From assembly GCA_017466065.1 (NCBI GenBank), contig JAFTUV010000007.1, positions 1 through 63,776 of the forward strand: a DNA stretch of 63,776 bases, given 5' to 3'. The notes beneath the pieces are model-generated. The model did no database searches and was not told the DNA's origin. It was given only the letters and a program-made list of their open reading frames with translations. Source of the stretch: Bacteroidaceae bacterium. GTDB taxonomy: Bacteria > Bacteroidota > Bacteroidia > Bacteroidales > Bacteroidaceae. Positions 45,082 through 53,610 of the stretch are shown here, piece by piece; position 1 is the stretch's first letter, and each line of letters begins with the position of its first letter. The position numbers were made by a program, and so were the translations under genes.

Positions 45082-46447
45082 CGTTAGGATCTTTTTGAGT
45101 ACCGTCTTTTGTTGAAACCTTTTTTGCATCGTTCTTCTTGTCAAGCGTAGTCAGCATAATCAACGGGACATCTGGATAAACCTTGTCGCCCCAACCGTTA
45201 TACTCTATTACCACATTGTGAACGTTACATAGCAAGTCATGCTGTGCTATTTCGAGAGACTGCTTGAGAGTAAAGAGTTCTCTTTTGTCGCTCCCCGAAT
45301 TGTTTGTCTGTGATTTGCCCGGTGTCGCACCTACGAGGTTTGTGTGAATATTGAAAGCATAACACATCACATTGTTTGCCTCTGCAATGTCCTCAGCCCA
45401 ATCGCCACCTTCCTTGCCTTTATCTATGAGGTTTACCTTTACCATGGAAATCTCACGGCCATCAGGATTAATGTAATATCCCGATATCCATACTTTGCCC
45501 GAGTTCTCAATGCCTGAAACGAAATTGACAATATTCTTTTTCTCTTTCTTGATGCGATCAGCTTTTTCCTTAAAATCGGTAATCCCTTCATTCGCACAGA
45601 TTGTGCTCCAATAATCCTTATGCACCTCAACAATATATTTCACAGAAGCTGAATTCTTGAGCTTTGCTTTCTTGCCGACACCAATGAGCTGCTTGATATC
45701 ATACCAATGTCCTTTAAATATTGAGGTGTAGTAAGGAACGGGGTAATATTGAAGGCCCGGAGTCGGAAATCTTGAAACAATGGCGAATTTTCGGTCATTC
45801 GTTCTCACACGGCACAATCCATCTTTCCCCGGTTCCTTACCCATTCGCACCATCAGATCACCCAAGGGGTCTATGAAGTCCAATAACGGGATAACCTCAA
45901 TATCATCTTTCGCAGGGTTTGCATCACGGAAATCTGCGTAGAAAACATGGTTTATTTTGCCGTTGTCATCCGCTTCTTCAAATCGACAATAGCAAGCCTC
46001 TTTGTGGCGAAGCTGAACAATCTTAGAAGCATCACGTGACAGGATGATGACAGCGACAGCATAGTAGAACCATTTGAAATCAGTAGTCTGCTCAATCCAC
46101 AATGACGGCAAGAAATTACGGTTATAGAAGCGTTTTATCTCTGGATCTCGAGTAGGTTCTTTTGTCTCATAGTCGATATACTTCAGACCGCTACTATAAC
46201 CTGTCAGCACGTTGAAATATTGATTTTGTGCCAAAATTTCATCCCTACCAATGGCATTCATAAGAGAATAAGGCATCTGATTATCAGGGCCAAAAGGTAT
46301 ATACTTATAGTTCGTACCGGGAATGGGGATTGCCTCTCCAAAAAAATCCTCATCAAAAACAGCAGAAGAGTCGCTTACCGTCTCGATACTGCAAAGTACC
46401 GAGTTGGAAACCTCAAAAACCGAAGATTCAGTAAAATTGTCAGTCAT
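45074..46447 (-). CDS. Portal protein
   Basis: A 457-residue portal protein, the dodecameric ring at one capsid vertex through which DNA is packed. Typical features: N-terminal YKYIPFGPDNQMPYSLM, a central mixed region with FLPSLWIEQTTDFKWFYYAVAV, the ATPGKSQTNNSGSDKRELF loop, and a long C-terminal helix (LFTLKQSLEIAQHDLL). It ends in an acidic/polar tail. It is unusual in lying far downstream of terminase and capsid genes rather than between them. Confidence 0.85.
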   Translation of the reverse strand: MTDNFTESSVFEVSNSVLCSIETVSDSSAVFDEDFFGEAIPIPGTNYKYIPFGPDNQMPYSLMNAIGRDEILAQNQYFNVLTGYSSGLKYIDYETKEPTRDPEIKRFYNRNFLPSLWIEQTTDFKWFYYAVAVIILSRDASKIVQLRHKEACYCRFEEADDNGKINHVFYADFRDANPAKDDIEVIPLLDFIDPLGDLMVRMGKEPGKDGLCRVRTNDRKFAIVSRFPTPGLQYYPVPYYTSIFKGHWYDIKQLIGVGKKAKLKNSASVKYIVEVHKDYWSTICANEGITDFKEKADRIKKEKKNIVNFVSGIENSGKVWISGYYINPDGREISMVKVNLIDKGKEGGDWAEDIAEANNVMCYAFNIHTNLVGATPGKSQTNNSGSDKRELFTLKQSLEIAQHDLLCNVHNVVIEYNGWGDKVYPDVPLIMLTTLDKKNDAKKVSTKDGTQKDPNDE

Positions 46448-46677
46448 CTGTATATAGTTTTACCGTTAATTTCAAAAAGTGTAACATCTCTGAACTCACG
46501 AACCTGTCCATTAGGAAACCTCACTTTGTGAGTGCCACCGCGCCTATTCGCTGAGAAACACACAACTCCCTTATACGTAAGGATGTCGCCGGTCGATAGT
46601 TTCCATAGGCGTAAATCAACAGGCTTGCCCAGCTCAAGAAACTTGAAAGCATCTTTGTAGTAAATAGTCTTATCCAT
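46444..46677 (-). CDS. Small phage protein, unknown
   Basis: A 77-residue beta-rich protein whose start overlaps the preceding stop and whose end overlaps the portal start by 4 bp (ATGA). The tight packing shows it is a real gene of the portal operon. No function recognised. Confidence 0.6.
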   Translation of the reverse strand: MDKTIYYKDAFKFLELGKPVDLRLWKLSTGDILTYKGVVCFSANRRGGTHKVRFPNGQVREFRDVTLFEINGKTIYR

Positions 46678-47723
46678 CAGTTAAAAGTAACATCAAATGT
46701 TTTGTCAAACAGTTTAGGAGGCCTTATAGTGTGCAGCATAGCTGATACGAACGAAGCTCTGCGATAAGTATATTCAAATGTCGGCAGAGAGTCATCATCG
46801 TTGGTGTACTTGATTTCCGTATCAGTAAGAACAATCTCATCACTCGCCTCCCCCAACGAATCCATAAGAAAAACAGATTTAGACCTTGCGAGGTCCATTC
46901 CAAGGCGGAGCATACTATCGAGCAGAATACCACTATTTGCCTTGAAAAGTTCCGTATCATCAATCTCATACTGCTTATATAGACCATCGATATAAGCGTG
47001 TGAACGCTTGACTGAATATTCAGTTTCGACAGTTCCTGTGAGAAACATCGTTTCCCAACATCCAAAATTGTTGCGAAATATAATTGCCAGATTTACTTTT
47101 GGCAGCGTCTTATCCACCTCAAAGTAGAACGAACGTTCTCCTGCTCGAACGGCAAAACCGATAAGTTCACCCAGAGAGTAATCAACAAACTTGGCCGGTG
47201 ATACATTGACGCTATTAACAGTGTCCAAGACAACATCATCCTCGTTCATCAGCTGCACCTCTTTCGTTTTAATACCGGTATCTGAATAGTAAGAAGCCTG
47301 AACATATACACTGCAAGCACTCTGCGGATAGAATGAAAGCGTTTCATACCTGCCAATCTGCGTAATTTTCTTATTTATAAGTGTTGTAAGGAAAAACGAG
47401 GGCAAGAATTCTTCGGCGTCTTCTGATATGTGTGTCGCAGTTTTGAAGACGCGATAAGAAACAGAGTAATCATCTTGCCCCACTTCCTTTGCCGTGAATG
47501 TAAAATCTGTGAAAACGCCATCAATATAATTCTCAAGAATACGCCGTAAATCAAACAGTCTAATCTCACCTTTATTGTCAGGCACATAGTCAGCAGTAAA
47601 GACAGTGATACCGTCACACTCTATAGAGAATGTGACAACACCGGTAGCATTGTCTATCCACATATCCTGTATATATGTAGAGAAGCATAAACTACTTCTT
47701 TGCATGTTGCGTATAATTGCCAT
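46677..47723 (-). CDS. Tail-associated structural protein, unknown
   Basis: A 348-residue, beta-rich protein. ATG 47723 (MAIIRNMQRSS) was chosen because the late promoter at 47739-47773 lies just upstream; the longer frame would run through that promoter. The content (VTFSIECDGITVFTADYVPDN, RSFYFEVDKTLPKVNLAIIF) suggests repeated beta-sandwich domains as in distal-tail or adaptor proteins. First gene of the portal-neck operon. Confidence 0.6.
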   Translation of the reverse strand: MAIIRNMQRSSLCFSTYIQDMWIDNATGVVTFSIECDGITVFTADYVPDNKGEIRLFDLRRILENYIDGVFTDFTFTAKEVGQDDYSVSYRVFKTATHISEDAEEFLPSFFLTTLINKKITQIGRYETLSFYPQSACSVYVQASYYSDTGIKTKEVQLMNEDDVVLDTVNSVNVSPAKFVDYSLGELIGFAVRAGERSFYFEVDKTLPKVNLAIIFRNNFGCWETMFLTGTVETEYSVKRSHAYIDGLYKQYEIDDTELFKANSGILLDSMLRLGMDLARSKSVFLMDSLGEASDEIVLTDTEIKYTNDDDSLPTFEYTYRRASFVSAMLHTIRPPKLFDKTFDVTFN

Positions 47724-47738
47724 TGATATTATTTTGCT

Positions 47739-47773
47739 CGAAAGTACACATCGCCCGGAAACAGTAAAAAGAC
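47739..47773 (-). promoter_or_regulatory. Phage late promoter 3 (portal-neck operon)
   Basis: GTCTTTTTAC (47773-47764), 17 bp, TACTTTCG (47746-47739), 15 bp before the start. It is divergent from the DUF4160 promoter 31 bp away. Confidence 0.75.
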
Positions 47774-47803
47774 AAGAAAATGATAAAATAATTTGCATTT
47801 CGC

Positions 47804-47834
47804 TTGTAGGTAATAATTTAATTACCTATATTTG
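47804..47834 (+). promoter_or_regulatory. DUF4160-DUF2442 promoter with built-in operator
   Basis: TTG (47804-47806), 20 bp, TATATTTG (47827-47834) is a host-type promoter. Between and overlapping these elements is the palindrome TAGGTAAT-N6-ATTACCTA (47807-47828). A dimeric repressor bound here would block the promoter; the HTH protein of the operon is the obvious candidate. Confidence 0.75.
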
Positions 47835-47856
47835 TAATAACAAAAACAATAAAACA

Positions 47857-48096
47857 ATGCCAACAATATTTATTCTTTTCGGTTTTAGATTTATGTTCTA
47901 TGCCAACGACCACGAACCAATACATGTTCATGTTATAAAAGGTAATGCAAAAGCAAAATTCAAAATATTCCCGGTTGAATTGGTTGAGAACTATGGTTTA
48001 AAAGCCGCGGAATTAAAACTGGTAGAATCTATCATTGAAGAGAACGAAGAAGTGATTGCGGAGCATTGGAATAAATTTTTTAACAAAACAAAATAG
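47857..48096 (+). CDS. DUF4160 protein (first gene of TA-like pair)
   Basis: A 79-residue DUF4160 protein with the family's FGFRFMFYANDHEPIHVHV core and C-terminal IAEHWNKFF. DUF4160 genes usually stand beside a DUF2442 gene in a compact pair that resembles toxin-antitoxin loci; the biochemical activity is not established. ATG 47857 was chosen 22 bp after the -7 box. It is the only plus-strand gene pair in the late region, inserted between the terminase and portal operons, so it is a phage 'moron' with its own promoter and terminator. Confidence 0.88.
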   Translation: MPTIFILFGFRFMFYANDHEPIHVHVIKGNAKAKFKIFPVELVENYGLKAAELKLVESIIEENEEVIAEHWNKFFNKTK

Positions 48097-48104
48097 TGGT
48101 AACT

Positions 48105-48512
48105 ATGGGAAAAATAATTGTAGAGAAAATTTGGCTTACCGATACCGCTATATGCATACGTACAGCGGATGGAAGAGAGGCTTGCGAAAAGTTTGCGGAC
48201 TATCAACGTTTAAAATGGGCAACACCTGAGCAACGCGCAAATTTCACAACTGATGAATATGGCATACATTGGGAAGATGTGGATGAAGATTTGTGTTTTG
48301 AGAATTTCTTCAACAAACCGGAACGCAATCCACTATACAACCTATTTATAGAGCATCCCGAACTTAATGCAGCAGCCATTGCTCGTCGTATGGGAATGAA
48401 ACAGAGTTTGTTTGCTCAATACATCAGCGGAACCAAGAAACCATCAAGACAACGTTTTGAAGAGATTATGCAGGTAATCCGTACCATTGGTTGTGAACTT
48501 GCAGCTGTATAA
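48105..48512 (+). CDS. DUF2442 protein with C-terminal HTH
   Basis: A 135-residue protein. An N-terminal DUF2442 domain (about 1-65, with DYQRLKWATPEQRANF and GIHWEDVDEDL) is joined to an HTH of the Xre/lambda type (about 85-125, AAIARRMGMKQSLFAQYISGTKKPS). The start is ATG 48105, 8 bp after the DUF4160 stop; an in-frame GTG at 48096 overlaps that stop. The HTH suggests binding to the palindromic operator and autoregulation, as antitoxins do. Confidence 0.88.
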   Translation: MGKIIVEKIWLTDTAICIRTADGREACEKFADYQRLKWATPEQRANFTTDEYGIHWEDVDEDLCFENFFNKPERNPLYNLFIEHPELNAAAIARRMGMKQSLFAQYISGTKKPSRQRFEEIMQVIRTIGCELAAV

Positions 48513-48527
48513 ACAGTCTGCCTTATT

Positions 48528-48553
48528 GCCGCCTTACGGCGGCGCGATTTTTT
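48528..48553 (+). terminator. Terminator of the DUF4160-DUF2442 pair
   Basis: GCCGCC / GGCGGC stem with TTAC loop followed by GCGATTTTTT, 15 bp after the DUF2442 stop codon. Confidence 0.8.
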
Positions 48554-48566
48554 GCAGAACGTGCAC

Positions 48567-48603
48567 GAGAAAGGGAGCAACGCAGTGCGTTGCTCCCTTT
48601 CTC
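48567..48603. terminator. 18-bp near-perfect palindrome / hairpin
   Basis: An 18-bp arm (48567-48584) and its exact complement (48586-48603) separated by one base. It lies 10 bp after the stop of the minus-strand gene at 48614 and probably marks its transcript end. Confidence 0.65.
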
Positions 48604-48613
48604 ACTGTGGCTG

Positions 48614-49093
48614 TTATTTAACGAGTTCAGCCTCTATCTCGGCAATTTTCTTGTTAATCTTGTCGCGGATGAAGTCCACAAAGTTCAAAAGCAGTTCTCG
48701 GTTTGAAATCTTGAAAATGCTCTCCTCGCGGTATGAGGGTGCGCCTGAACTTGCAAAAATTAGGCGGTAGTTTGAAACCTCGAAAGTGTCATCTTCGTTC
48801 AGCACTTCTTCTGCGGTGTTGATTTGGATAAGCGTGTCGATGAACCTTGAACGCTTGGCCGAAAGTTCCTTTTTCGCCTCAAGAACCTTGAGGCACTCCG
48901 CAAGTTCCTTTTGCTTGCGCTCCATTTCTTTCTGCAACTCCTCTGCCTGGCGCTCGGCCTCGCTTTTGGCCTTGCCCTTCTTCTCACTCTTGGGGGCTGT
49001 GGGGGTTGCAGGGGGCGTGGGGGCTGTTGCCTCTGCTGTTGCGTTGTTCTTCACTGCGTTTGCACTCTCTACGTTCTTTTTTGTTGTCTCCAT
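48614..49093 (-). CDS. Coiled-coil accessory protein, unknown
   Basis: A 159-residue protein: Ala/Pro/Thr-rich N-terminus (about 15-35), a highly charged coiled coil (about 36-85, rich in Glu and Lys) and a folded C-terminal part (about 90-159, VSNYRLIFASSGAPSYREESIF). No family was recognised. It lies in a three-gene group between terminase and portal with a different character from the structural genes. Confidence 0.65.
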   Translation of the reverse strand: METTKKNVESANAVKNNATAEATAPTPPATPTAPKSEKKGKAKSEAERQAEELQKEMERKQKELAECLKVLEAKKELSAKRSRFIDTLIQINTAEEVLNEDDTFEVSNYRLIFASSGAPSYREESIFKISNRELLLNFVDFIRDKINKKIAEIEAELVK

Positions 49094-49146
49094 AGTAGTA
49101 TAAATTTAAGGAGTTAATAAATACACACCTGTCGCGCGGTGTCCGC

Positions 49147-49527
49147 TTATTTTGCTGTTATTGTATGCACTTGCTTTATGTCAAATAGGTGGCAAACAGG
49201 GAAATAATCCTCTTTCTCGGTTGCGTGTTCTCCCTTGGCCTTTGCCTCCGCTACTCGTTCCTTTTCTGCCTTTGTGGCCTTTGGCGTTGCCCATATCATA
49301 AAGGACTGTTGCCCTTTCTTCACTGTGTAGCCGGCTTTCTTCCATTCATCAAAGGTGCGGAGGTCGGTTGTGCCGTATGTTGTCGAATAGTAGCCTTTCA
49401 GTAACTCGTTCACATTCTCGGCCTCGCCTGTAAGTTCTGCAACCGCTTTCAGTTCTCGCGATAATGCGCTCAACTGCTGTCTGCGCTCGAGTGCGCGCTT
49501 TTTCTTTTCTTCGCTAATCTGTTTCAT
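49147..49527 (-). CDS. ArdC N-terminal-like small protein
   Basis: A 126-residue protein (ATG 49527). The C-terminal half resembles the ssDNA-binding N-terminal domain of ArdC antirestriction proteins: FDEWKKAGYTVKKGQQSFMIW and YFPVCHLFDIKQV, matching the family's 'W...G..V.KG......VF...Q' layout. The metallopeptidase part of full ArdC is absent. Such proteins occur in Bacteroidales mobile elements; a role protecting incoming DNA is an inference. Confidence 0.62.
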   Translation of the reverse strand: MKQISEEKKKRALERRQQLSALSRELKAVAELTGEAENVNELLKGYYSTTYGTTDLRTFDEWKKAGYTVKKGQQSFMIWATPKATKAEKERVAEAKAKGEHATEKEDYFPVCHLFDIKQVHTITAK

Positions 49528-49574
49528 AACCTTTCTAAATTCTTTTACACATAATTTCCATATCAAAAACTCGT

Positions 49575-49781
49575 TCAGCATATCACATACTCATTACCTT
49601 TTTTCTGGAAATAGCTGTCTCCGCTTGTATACAATTCAAGTTCTTCGCCCTCTGCGGTGGTAAAAATGATGCTCAACTCATAAAGGCTGTTGAATACCTT
49701 TTCAATCTTTGCACCCTTGAAAAACTCATTGATAACCTCAAAACCTTGTTTCTTTGTGAATGTCTTGTACCCCTTTTTCAT
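49575..49781 (-). CDS. Small accessory protein, unknown
   Basis: A 68-residue basic/acidic mixed protein (KKGYKTFTKKQGFEVINEFFKG at the start). It overlaps the extended frame of the next gene and lies in line with the two following genes, suggesting one transcript. No function recognised. Confidence 0.55.
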   Translation of the reverse strand: MKKGYKTFTKKQGFEVINEFFKGAKIEKVFNSLYELSIIFTTAEGEELELYTSGDSYFQKKGNEYVIC

Positions 49782-50578
49782 TGCTCTTGTCTGTTTAATG
49801 TTGTTGTGTTGCTTTGCAGTAATTTATCTGGCGGTTGAAGCCAGATCCGGTGTGAGCCTTTTAATTTTTTTGCTCCTCACACTGAGCTTTTTTTAAATTT
49901 TTCCGTCGTATATCGCCGACCGTTTGTTTCGCCTTTTGTGGCTGCTTAAAAGTGTCCGACAGCGCAGTGGTGCAAGGTTTTATACAAGAAATACTACCTG
50001 AGAGAAATGAGGTGTGGAGATTTGTTGAGAAACCATCGGCCCGACCTTGATTAGCGAGATGGCGAAAGTACCTTTGCAGCGGAAAAAGGGAAACACATAA
50101 CGGTCGCTATACAAAGGATTAAATCAAAGGCGAAGTGGGAGAAAAAGAGCAAAAAACAGATAGCGCAGCTATCGCTATAAAACAAGAACACCCGTGCAGT
50201 ATTCGGTCTTGAGACTTGATGAAGAGACGGAGGAAATACAAGCAGGGTACCAAACCGCGAAATTCGGTTTATATTTCATATCTGAAAGAAATATGCCAAA
50301 AATGAACGGAATTTCGCCGCCCGCCACCACTCATAGGCGGTTGAACAATAAAGAATTACCTATCAAAAAAACGGTGAAAATTCAAGAATTTTGGATTTTT
50401 TCCGCCCCTCCGCGAGCAAAGGCATTAAGAATTAAGCCTTTGCGAGCACCCCGAACCGCATTTTGTGCGGTTATCCGTAAGGGTATCCCCCAGCGCCCAA
50501 CGCCACCCTTGCCGATTACCGATTAAGGATTTGCGGAATATGCCGAGCGAAACGGGCGGTAAGCGCGAACGCGCGCAT
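49782..50578. other. 797-bp non-coding, hairpin-rich segment
   Basis: No convincing gene. It contains a good plus-strand promoter (50047-50076) and several perfect short stems: ATCTGGC/GCCAGAT (49826-49846), AAACCG/CGGTTT (50253-50270), ATATTTC/GAAATAT (50271-50294), GCAAAGGC/GCCTTTGC (50416-50443) and AACCGCA/TGCGGTT (50454-50472). Structured RNA is possible. The leader of the minus-strand genes at 49781 also starts here. Confidence 0.5.
50047..50076 (+). promoter_or_regulatory. Orphan plus-strand promoter
   Basis: TTG (50047-50049), 19 bp, TACCTTTG (50069-50076), a near-ideal Bacteroidota promoter with no clear protein gene downstream. Confidence 0.6.
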
Positions 50579-50612
50579 AAAAAAAGCGGTGTGGCGATTA
50601 CCTCACCACACC
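50579..50612 (-). terminator. Terminator of the capsid-terminase operon
   Basis: Minus-strand GGTGTGG / CCACACC stem, then GC and seven T, 24 bp after the terminase stop codon. Confidence 0.88.
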
Positions 50613-50635
50613 ACCTATGCAATGCCGATTACCTT

Positions 50636-52258
50636 CTAGGTAGGGCAAGCACCCAAATAGCTGACATCAGCAACAAACTGCGGAAACCTCTCGCAACCAA
50701 TGGCCAGCGTGTCAAACGCATCGCTGCCGTCGGTACGGCTCTCAAGCCTGTCTTCTTCAGTCTCTGCGAGTTTCTCTCCGCGCTTATCCTTTCCGCCATT
50801 GTATACACCGGCGGTCTGTATAGAGATAATCAAGTCCTCGTTGTTCTCGCGGTTGATACGCAAGAGTCTGTTGGCTTTACCCTCGAGCATACGGTTAATG
50901 AGCAGCTGCTTCTCCATGTGGTGCATAGGCTTGCCAATATAGACATCGCGCACCTCCCAACCTTGAGTACGGAAAGCCTCAATTATTACCCAACGGAAGT
51001 CCTCATCATTCACAGCATAGTTGCTGCCAAGAGCTGTGCTGTCATAATAGAATACAACCTCTTTGCGCTTATGATTGCGGTAATACTTACAGAAGTCGCC
51101 CACAAGTTCCACCAGCTTGCGTTCATACTTAACAAAGAAAGATTTAATGACACGCAGATTCCGCCCATCAACGACCTGCCCGGCAACAAGCCAATTGATA
51201 TTGGCATTGAAGTCAAATGCAATGCAGATAGGATGCATAGATGAGACATCAGCATCCATCAATGAAGAAGGTTCTTTAATCTTGTCGAATTGATACTCCA
51301 AAGAGTCGAGATAGCCAAAGTTGGTTGCTGAATAGTAATTGCGTTCAGTTAGAGAGTTATAGAAACCGTCACGTGCTATACCCACACGCTTGCACATTAC
51401 AGAGGTCTGGAATGTAAGCGGTGGCAAATCACGCTTCAGCTGGGATATAAACGCATCGCCAAGAACTGCGAGGTTATAAAGCGTAGGAGCTTCACGATAG
51501 TAAACAGCGACAGAACGCAACTTACACAGGTCGCGGTTGAGTTGAGTCAGATAAGACCTTGTATATTCAGGAATAGGGCGACCTTCAGCTTGTAATTTCC
51601 GGACACGCTCCTTAACTTTCCATATCTCATAGACAATACCACGAATGAGGTCAATAGTTTCCTGGTCGCACTTGTTCTGGTAATCAAGGAACCAACTGCC
51701 CTTCTTTGTTAAGGGCATATCGCTGGTGATGAGCATACCATGATGATAGCTCCTATGGCCGAAGTATTGTCGATTACCACGATTGGCCGGGAAAGTTTCA
51801 TCTTTCAACTGCTCAAAGTCAATGAATTTAGCCTCGTCGATATCCAAAGCATCGAAACTATGCGAGTTTGATGTACCTTGTCTATCTTGAGATATAATGA
51901 AGCCAATCGAACCATTATAGAACGATAGCACATTTTCATAATTCTCAGGCTTGAAAATAGGTTCTTCCCATCCCCAAGTTTTGGGAGGCTTACGGCCTAT
52001 GCACCAATGAACATTGCGCTTGAAGCCCCATTTTTCCCAATGAACGAGCATCGATGGCAGCGTATTTGTAAGCGCACGCTTTGCATTAGGCGAAACAATA
52101 CCCGTTATCGAACGAGGCATACGCTGAAAATTCCTCAGATTCCATTCAGCGTGTATCACACCTTTGCCAATGGCACGTCCGGCACAAAGGACTGTATCCT
52201 TTGCACCGATATACATTACCTCTTGCTGGATGTCATTAAAATAGACTTTCTGCGCCAT
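50636..52258 (-). CDS. terL: Terminase large subunit
   Basis: A 540-residue packaging motor: ATPase plus nuclease that drives DNA into the procapsid and cuts it. The Walker A-type loop is AGRAIGKG (about 27-34); Walker B is FDALDIDEAKFI (about 137-148). The nuclease domain (about 330-500) shows acidic residues in CIAFDFNANINWLVAG and FYYDSTALGSNY. Length is normal. It overlaps the small-subunit-like gene by 23 bp and is last in the capsid operon. Confidence 0.92.
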   Translation of the reverse strand: MAQKVYFNDIQQEVMYIGAKDTVLCAGRAIGKGVIHAEWNLRNFQRMPRSITGIVSPNAKRALTNTLPSMLVHWEKWGFKRNVHWCIGRKPPKTWGWEEPIFKPENYENVLSFYNGSIGFIISQDRQGTSNSHSFDALDIDEAKFIDFEQLKDETFPANRGNRQYFGHRSYHHGMLITSDMPLTKKGSWFLDYQNKCDQETIDLIRGIVYEIWKVKERVRKLQAEGRPIPEYTRSYLTQLNRDLCKLRSVAVYYREAPTLYNLAVLGDAFISQLKRDLPPLTFQTSVMCKRVGIARDGFYNSLTERNYYSATNFGYLDSLEYQFDKIKEPSSLMDADVSSMHPICIAFDFNANINWLVAGQVVDGRNLRVIKSFFVKYERKLVELVGDFCKYYRNHKRKEVVFYYDSTALGSNYAVNDEDFRWVIIEAFRTQGWEVRDVYIGKPMHHMEKQLLINRMLEGKANRLLRINRENNEDLIISIQTAGVYNGGKDKRGEKLAETEEDRLESRTDGSDAFDTLAIGCERFPQFVADVSYLGACPT

Positions 52259-52865
52259 TTGGATTTACTTTGAAGATATCATCAGGATTATAATCTTCAT
52301 CCTCGATTTGTATTTCCTCGATATAATCACACTCCTTGTTGTAGTGTTCGATTTTCTTCCTTATAACCTCACGTATATTTGGAATAGGTTTGAATCCTGC
52401 GACCGAAGGATCCTCTGTAGGCACAAAAGCCTGCACAACAATCCGGTCATAGTCAAAGTTAAGTTCATCCTCCTTGTCAAGCTGGGTGTATTTGGCGTAT
52501 TTGTCAGCTGCAGCTGCCATAGCCTTTGCATCCTTGTTGATACGGGCCACCTCATACGTTTCGTTAATCATCTCAAGGAAACGGTAACGGTGGTAATCCT
52601 TTGAGGTCTTCTGAAATTCCCCAAGGAGCAATTTCAATATAGAAAGGTCAGTATAAGCCTGGCTTTTGCCGATCTTATAATCCTGCTGAAGCTTAAGAAC
52701 AATCTCCTTATCCTTGATACGAGGGTGCTGCAACCAAAAATTGTAAAGGTCTCGCAATCGGATGAGATGTTCTTGTGTGGCGAGTGGAAGCCCGTCACGC
52801 TGCATATCATTGGCATCAGCGAAAAGATGTTCTCGAGCAGTATCTACAATGGCTGGAAGTGGCAT
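52236..52865 (-). CDS. Probable terminase small subunit
   Basis: A 209-residue helical protein. Residues about 45-95 (DKEIVLKLQQDYKIGKSQAYTDLSIL) resemble an HTH for DNA recognition; the C-terminus is acidic (YIEEIQIEDEDYNPDD). Position directly before terL fits the small subunit that recognises the packaging site. It starts 2 bp after the preceding stop. Confidence 0.72.
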   Translation of the reverse strand: MPLPAIVDTAREHLFADANDMQRDGLPLATQEHLIRLRDLYNFWLQHPRIKDKEIVLKLQQDYKIGKSQAYTDLSILKLLLGEFQKTSKDYHRYRFLEMINETYEVARINKDAKAMAAAADKYAKYTQLDKEDELNFDYDRIVVQAFVPTEDPSVAGFKPIPNIREVIRKKIEHYNKECDYIEEIQIEDEDYNPDDIFKVNPNGAESLF

Positions 52866-52867
52866 AG

Positions 52868-53143
52868 TTATTCATCAATAGTCATATCCTTAACATAACT
52901 CGCCGTAAGTTGCACAGCAAGCGGTGAACCAACCTTTGCAAGCTCAAGTTCCTGCTTGCGAAGGGCTAATGCGGTGGTCGCTTTGCCCTTGTCATACGCC
53001 TTGCGTACCCGTGAGAGTTTATTGCTGAGTTCATCACGCAACATACTCTCATCAACATCGAGCAGAGCTGCTATATCGCTTACGGGGGTTAGCGCCTCGG
53101 CAAGTTCCCGGATTTGTTCTATAAATTCATCAGAGTAGTCCAT
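52868..53143 (-). CDS. Small HTH-like packaging-region protein
   Basis: A 91-residue protein (ATG 53143, MDYSDEF). Residues 10-45 (IRELAEALTPVSDIAALLDVDESMLRDEL) look like a terminase-small or sigma-like HTH; the rest is basic and helical. It overlaps the previous gene by 14 bp. A second DNA-binding packaging factor is possible. Confidence 0.6.
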   Translation of the reverse strand: MDYSDEFIEQIRELAEALTPVSDIAALLDVDESMLRDELSNKLSRVRKAYDKGKATTALALRKQELELAKVGSPLAVQLTASYVKDMTIDE

Positions 53144-53606
53144 CGATAGGTAAAGATTTATCCTGCATTTCGGCAAAGCCCTGTGCAAGCGTGTTATACA
53201 GTTCTTGCGAAGATGGTATAATACCGCACTCAAAGCGATTTCCGCGTGTTTGGTTCTGCGAGGTTACAACCACCACTTTGTAGCAGTTATTACCGAGCAA
53301 CACGACCTTGGAGTGATTTTCTGCAAGGTGAACGGAGTCAAATATAGATGTGATAAACGTATATAGATGCATCGTTTTCCTTGCCGCTTTAAGGTCGCAA
53401 AAAAGAGAAGCCGACGTGATTAAGCCCTCTTTCCGTAATCGCCAGATACGGCGCAGGAATTCTTCGGAGGTGGAGAAAGTTGAGATAACAATCCCCGAAG
53501 CCCCGATGTGTTCCAAGATAGAGGCAATCACATCGGCCAGCTGGACAGTGTTTGAGAAATAAGCCTGAACAGGCCTATCCTCAAACCGTTCCAACCTGAA
53601 AGCCAT
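53130..53606 (-). CDS. Phospholipase D-like domain protein
   Basis: A 158-residue protein with one HKD-like half-site: HSKVVLLGN (about 110-118) followed by VVVVTSQNQTRGNRFECGII, where the Asn and Glu of PLD-like nucleases fall. The N-terminal half (VQLADVIASILEHIGASGIVISTFSTSEEFLRRI) is a Rossmann-like layer. PLD-fold proteins of this size act as dimers. Its location between capsid and terminase genes suggests DNA processing or defence evasion; unproven. Confidence 0.7.
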   Translation of the reverse strand: MAFRLERFEDRPVQAYFSNTVQLADVIASILEHIGASGIVISTFSTSEEFLRRIWRLRKEGLITSASLFCDLKAARKTMHLYTFITSIFDSVHLAENHSKVVLLGNNCYKVVVVTSQNQTRGNRFECGIIPSSQELYNTLAQGFAEMQDKSLPIDGLL

Positions 53607-53610
53607 AAAG

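Noticed and set aside
50194..50526. Plus-strand 110-aa open frame starting with GTG
   Set aside because: Composition shifts along its length, it contains several perfect RNA-like hairpins, has no recognisable domain, and its C-terminus is Pro/Arg-rich low-quality sequence. Treated as non-coding.
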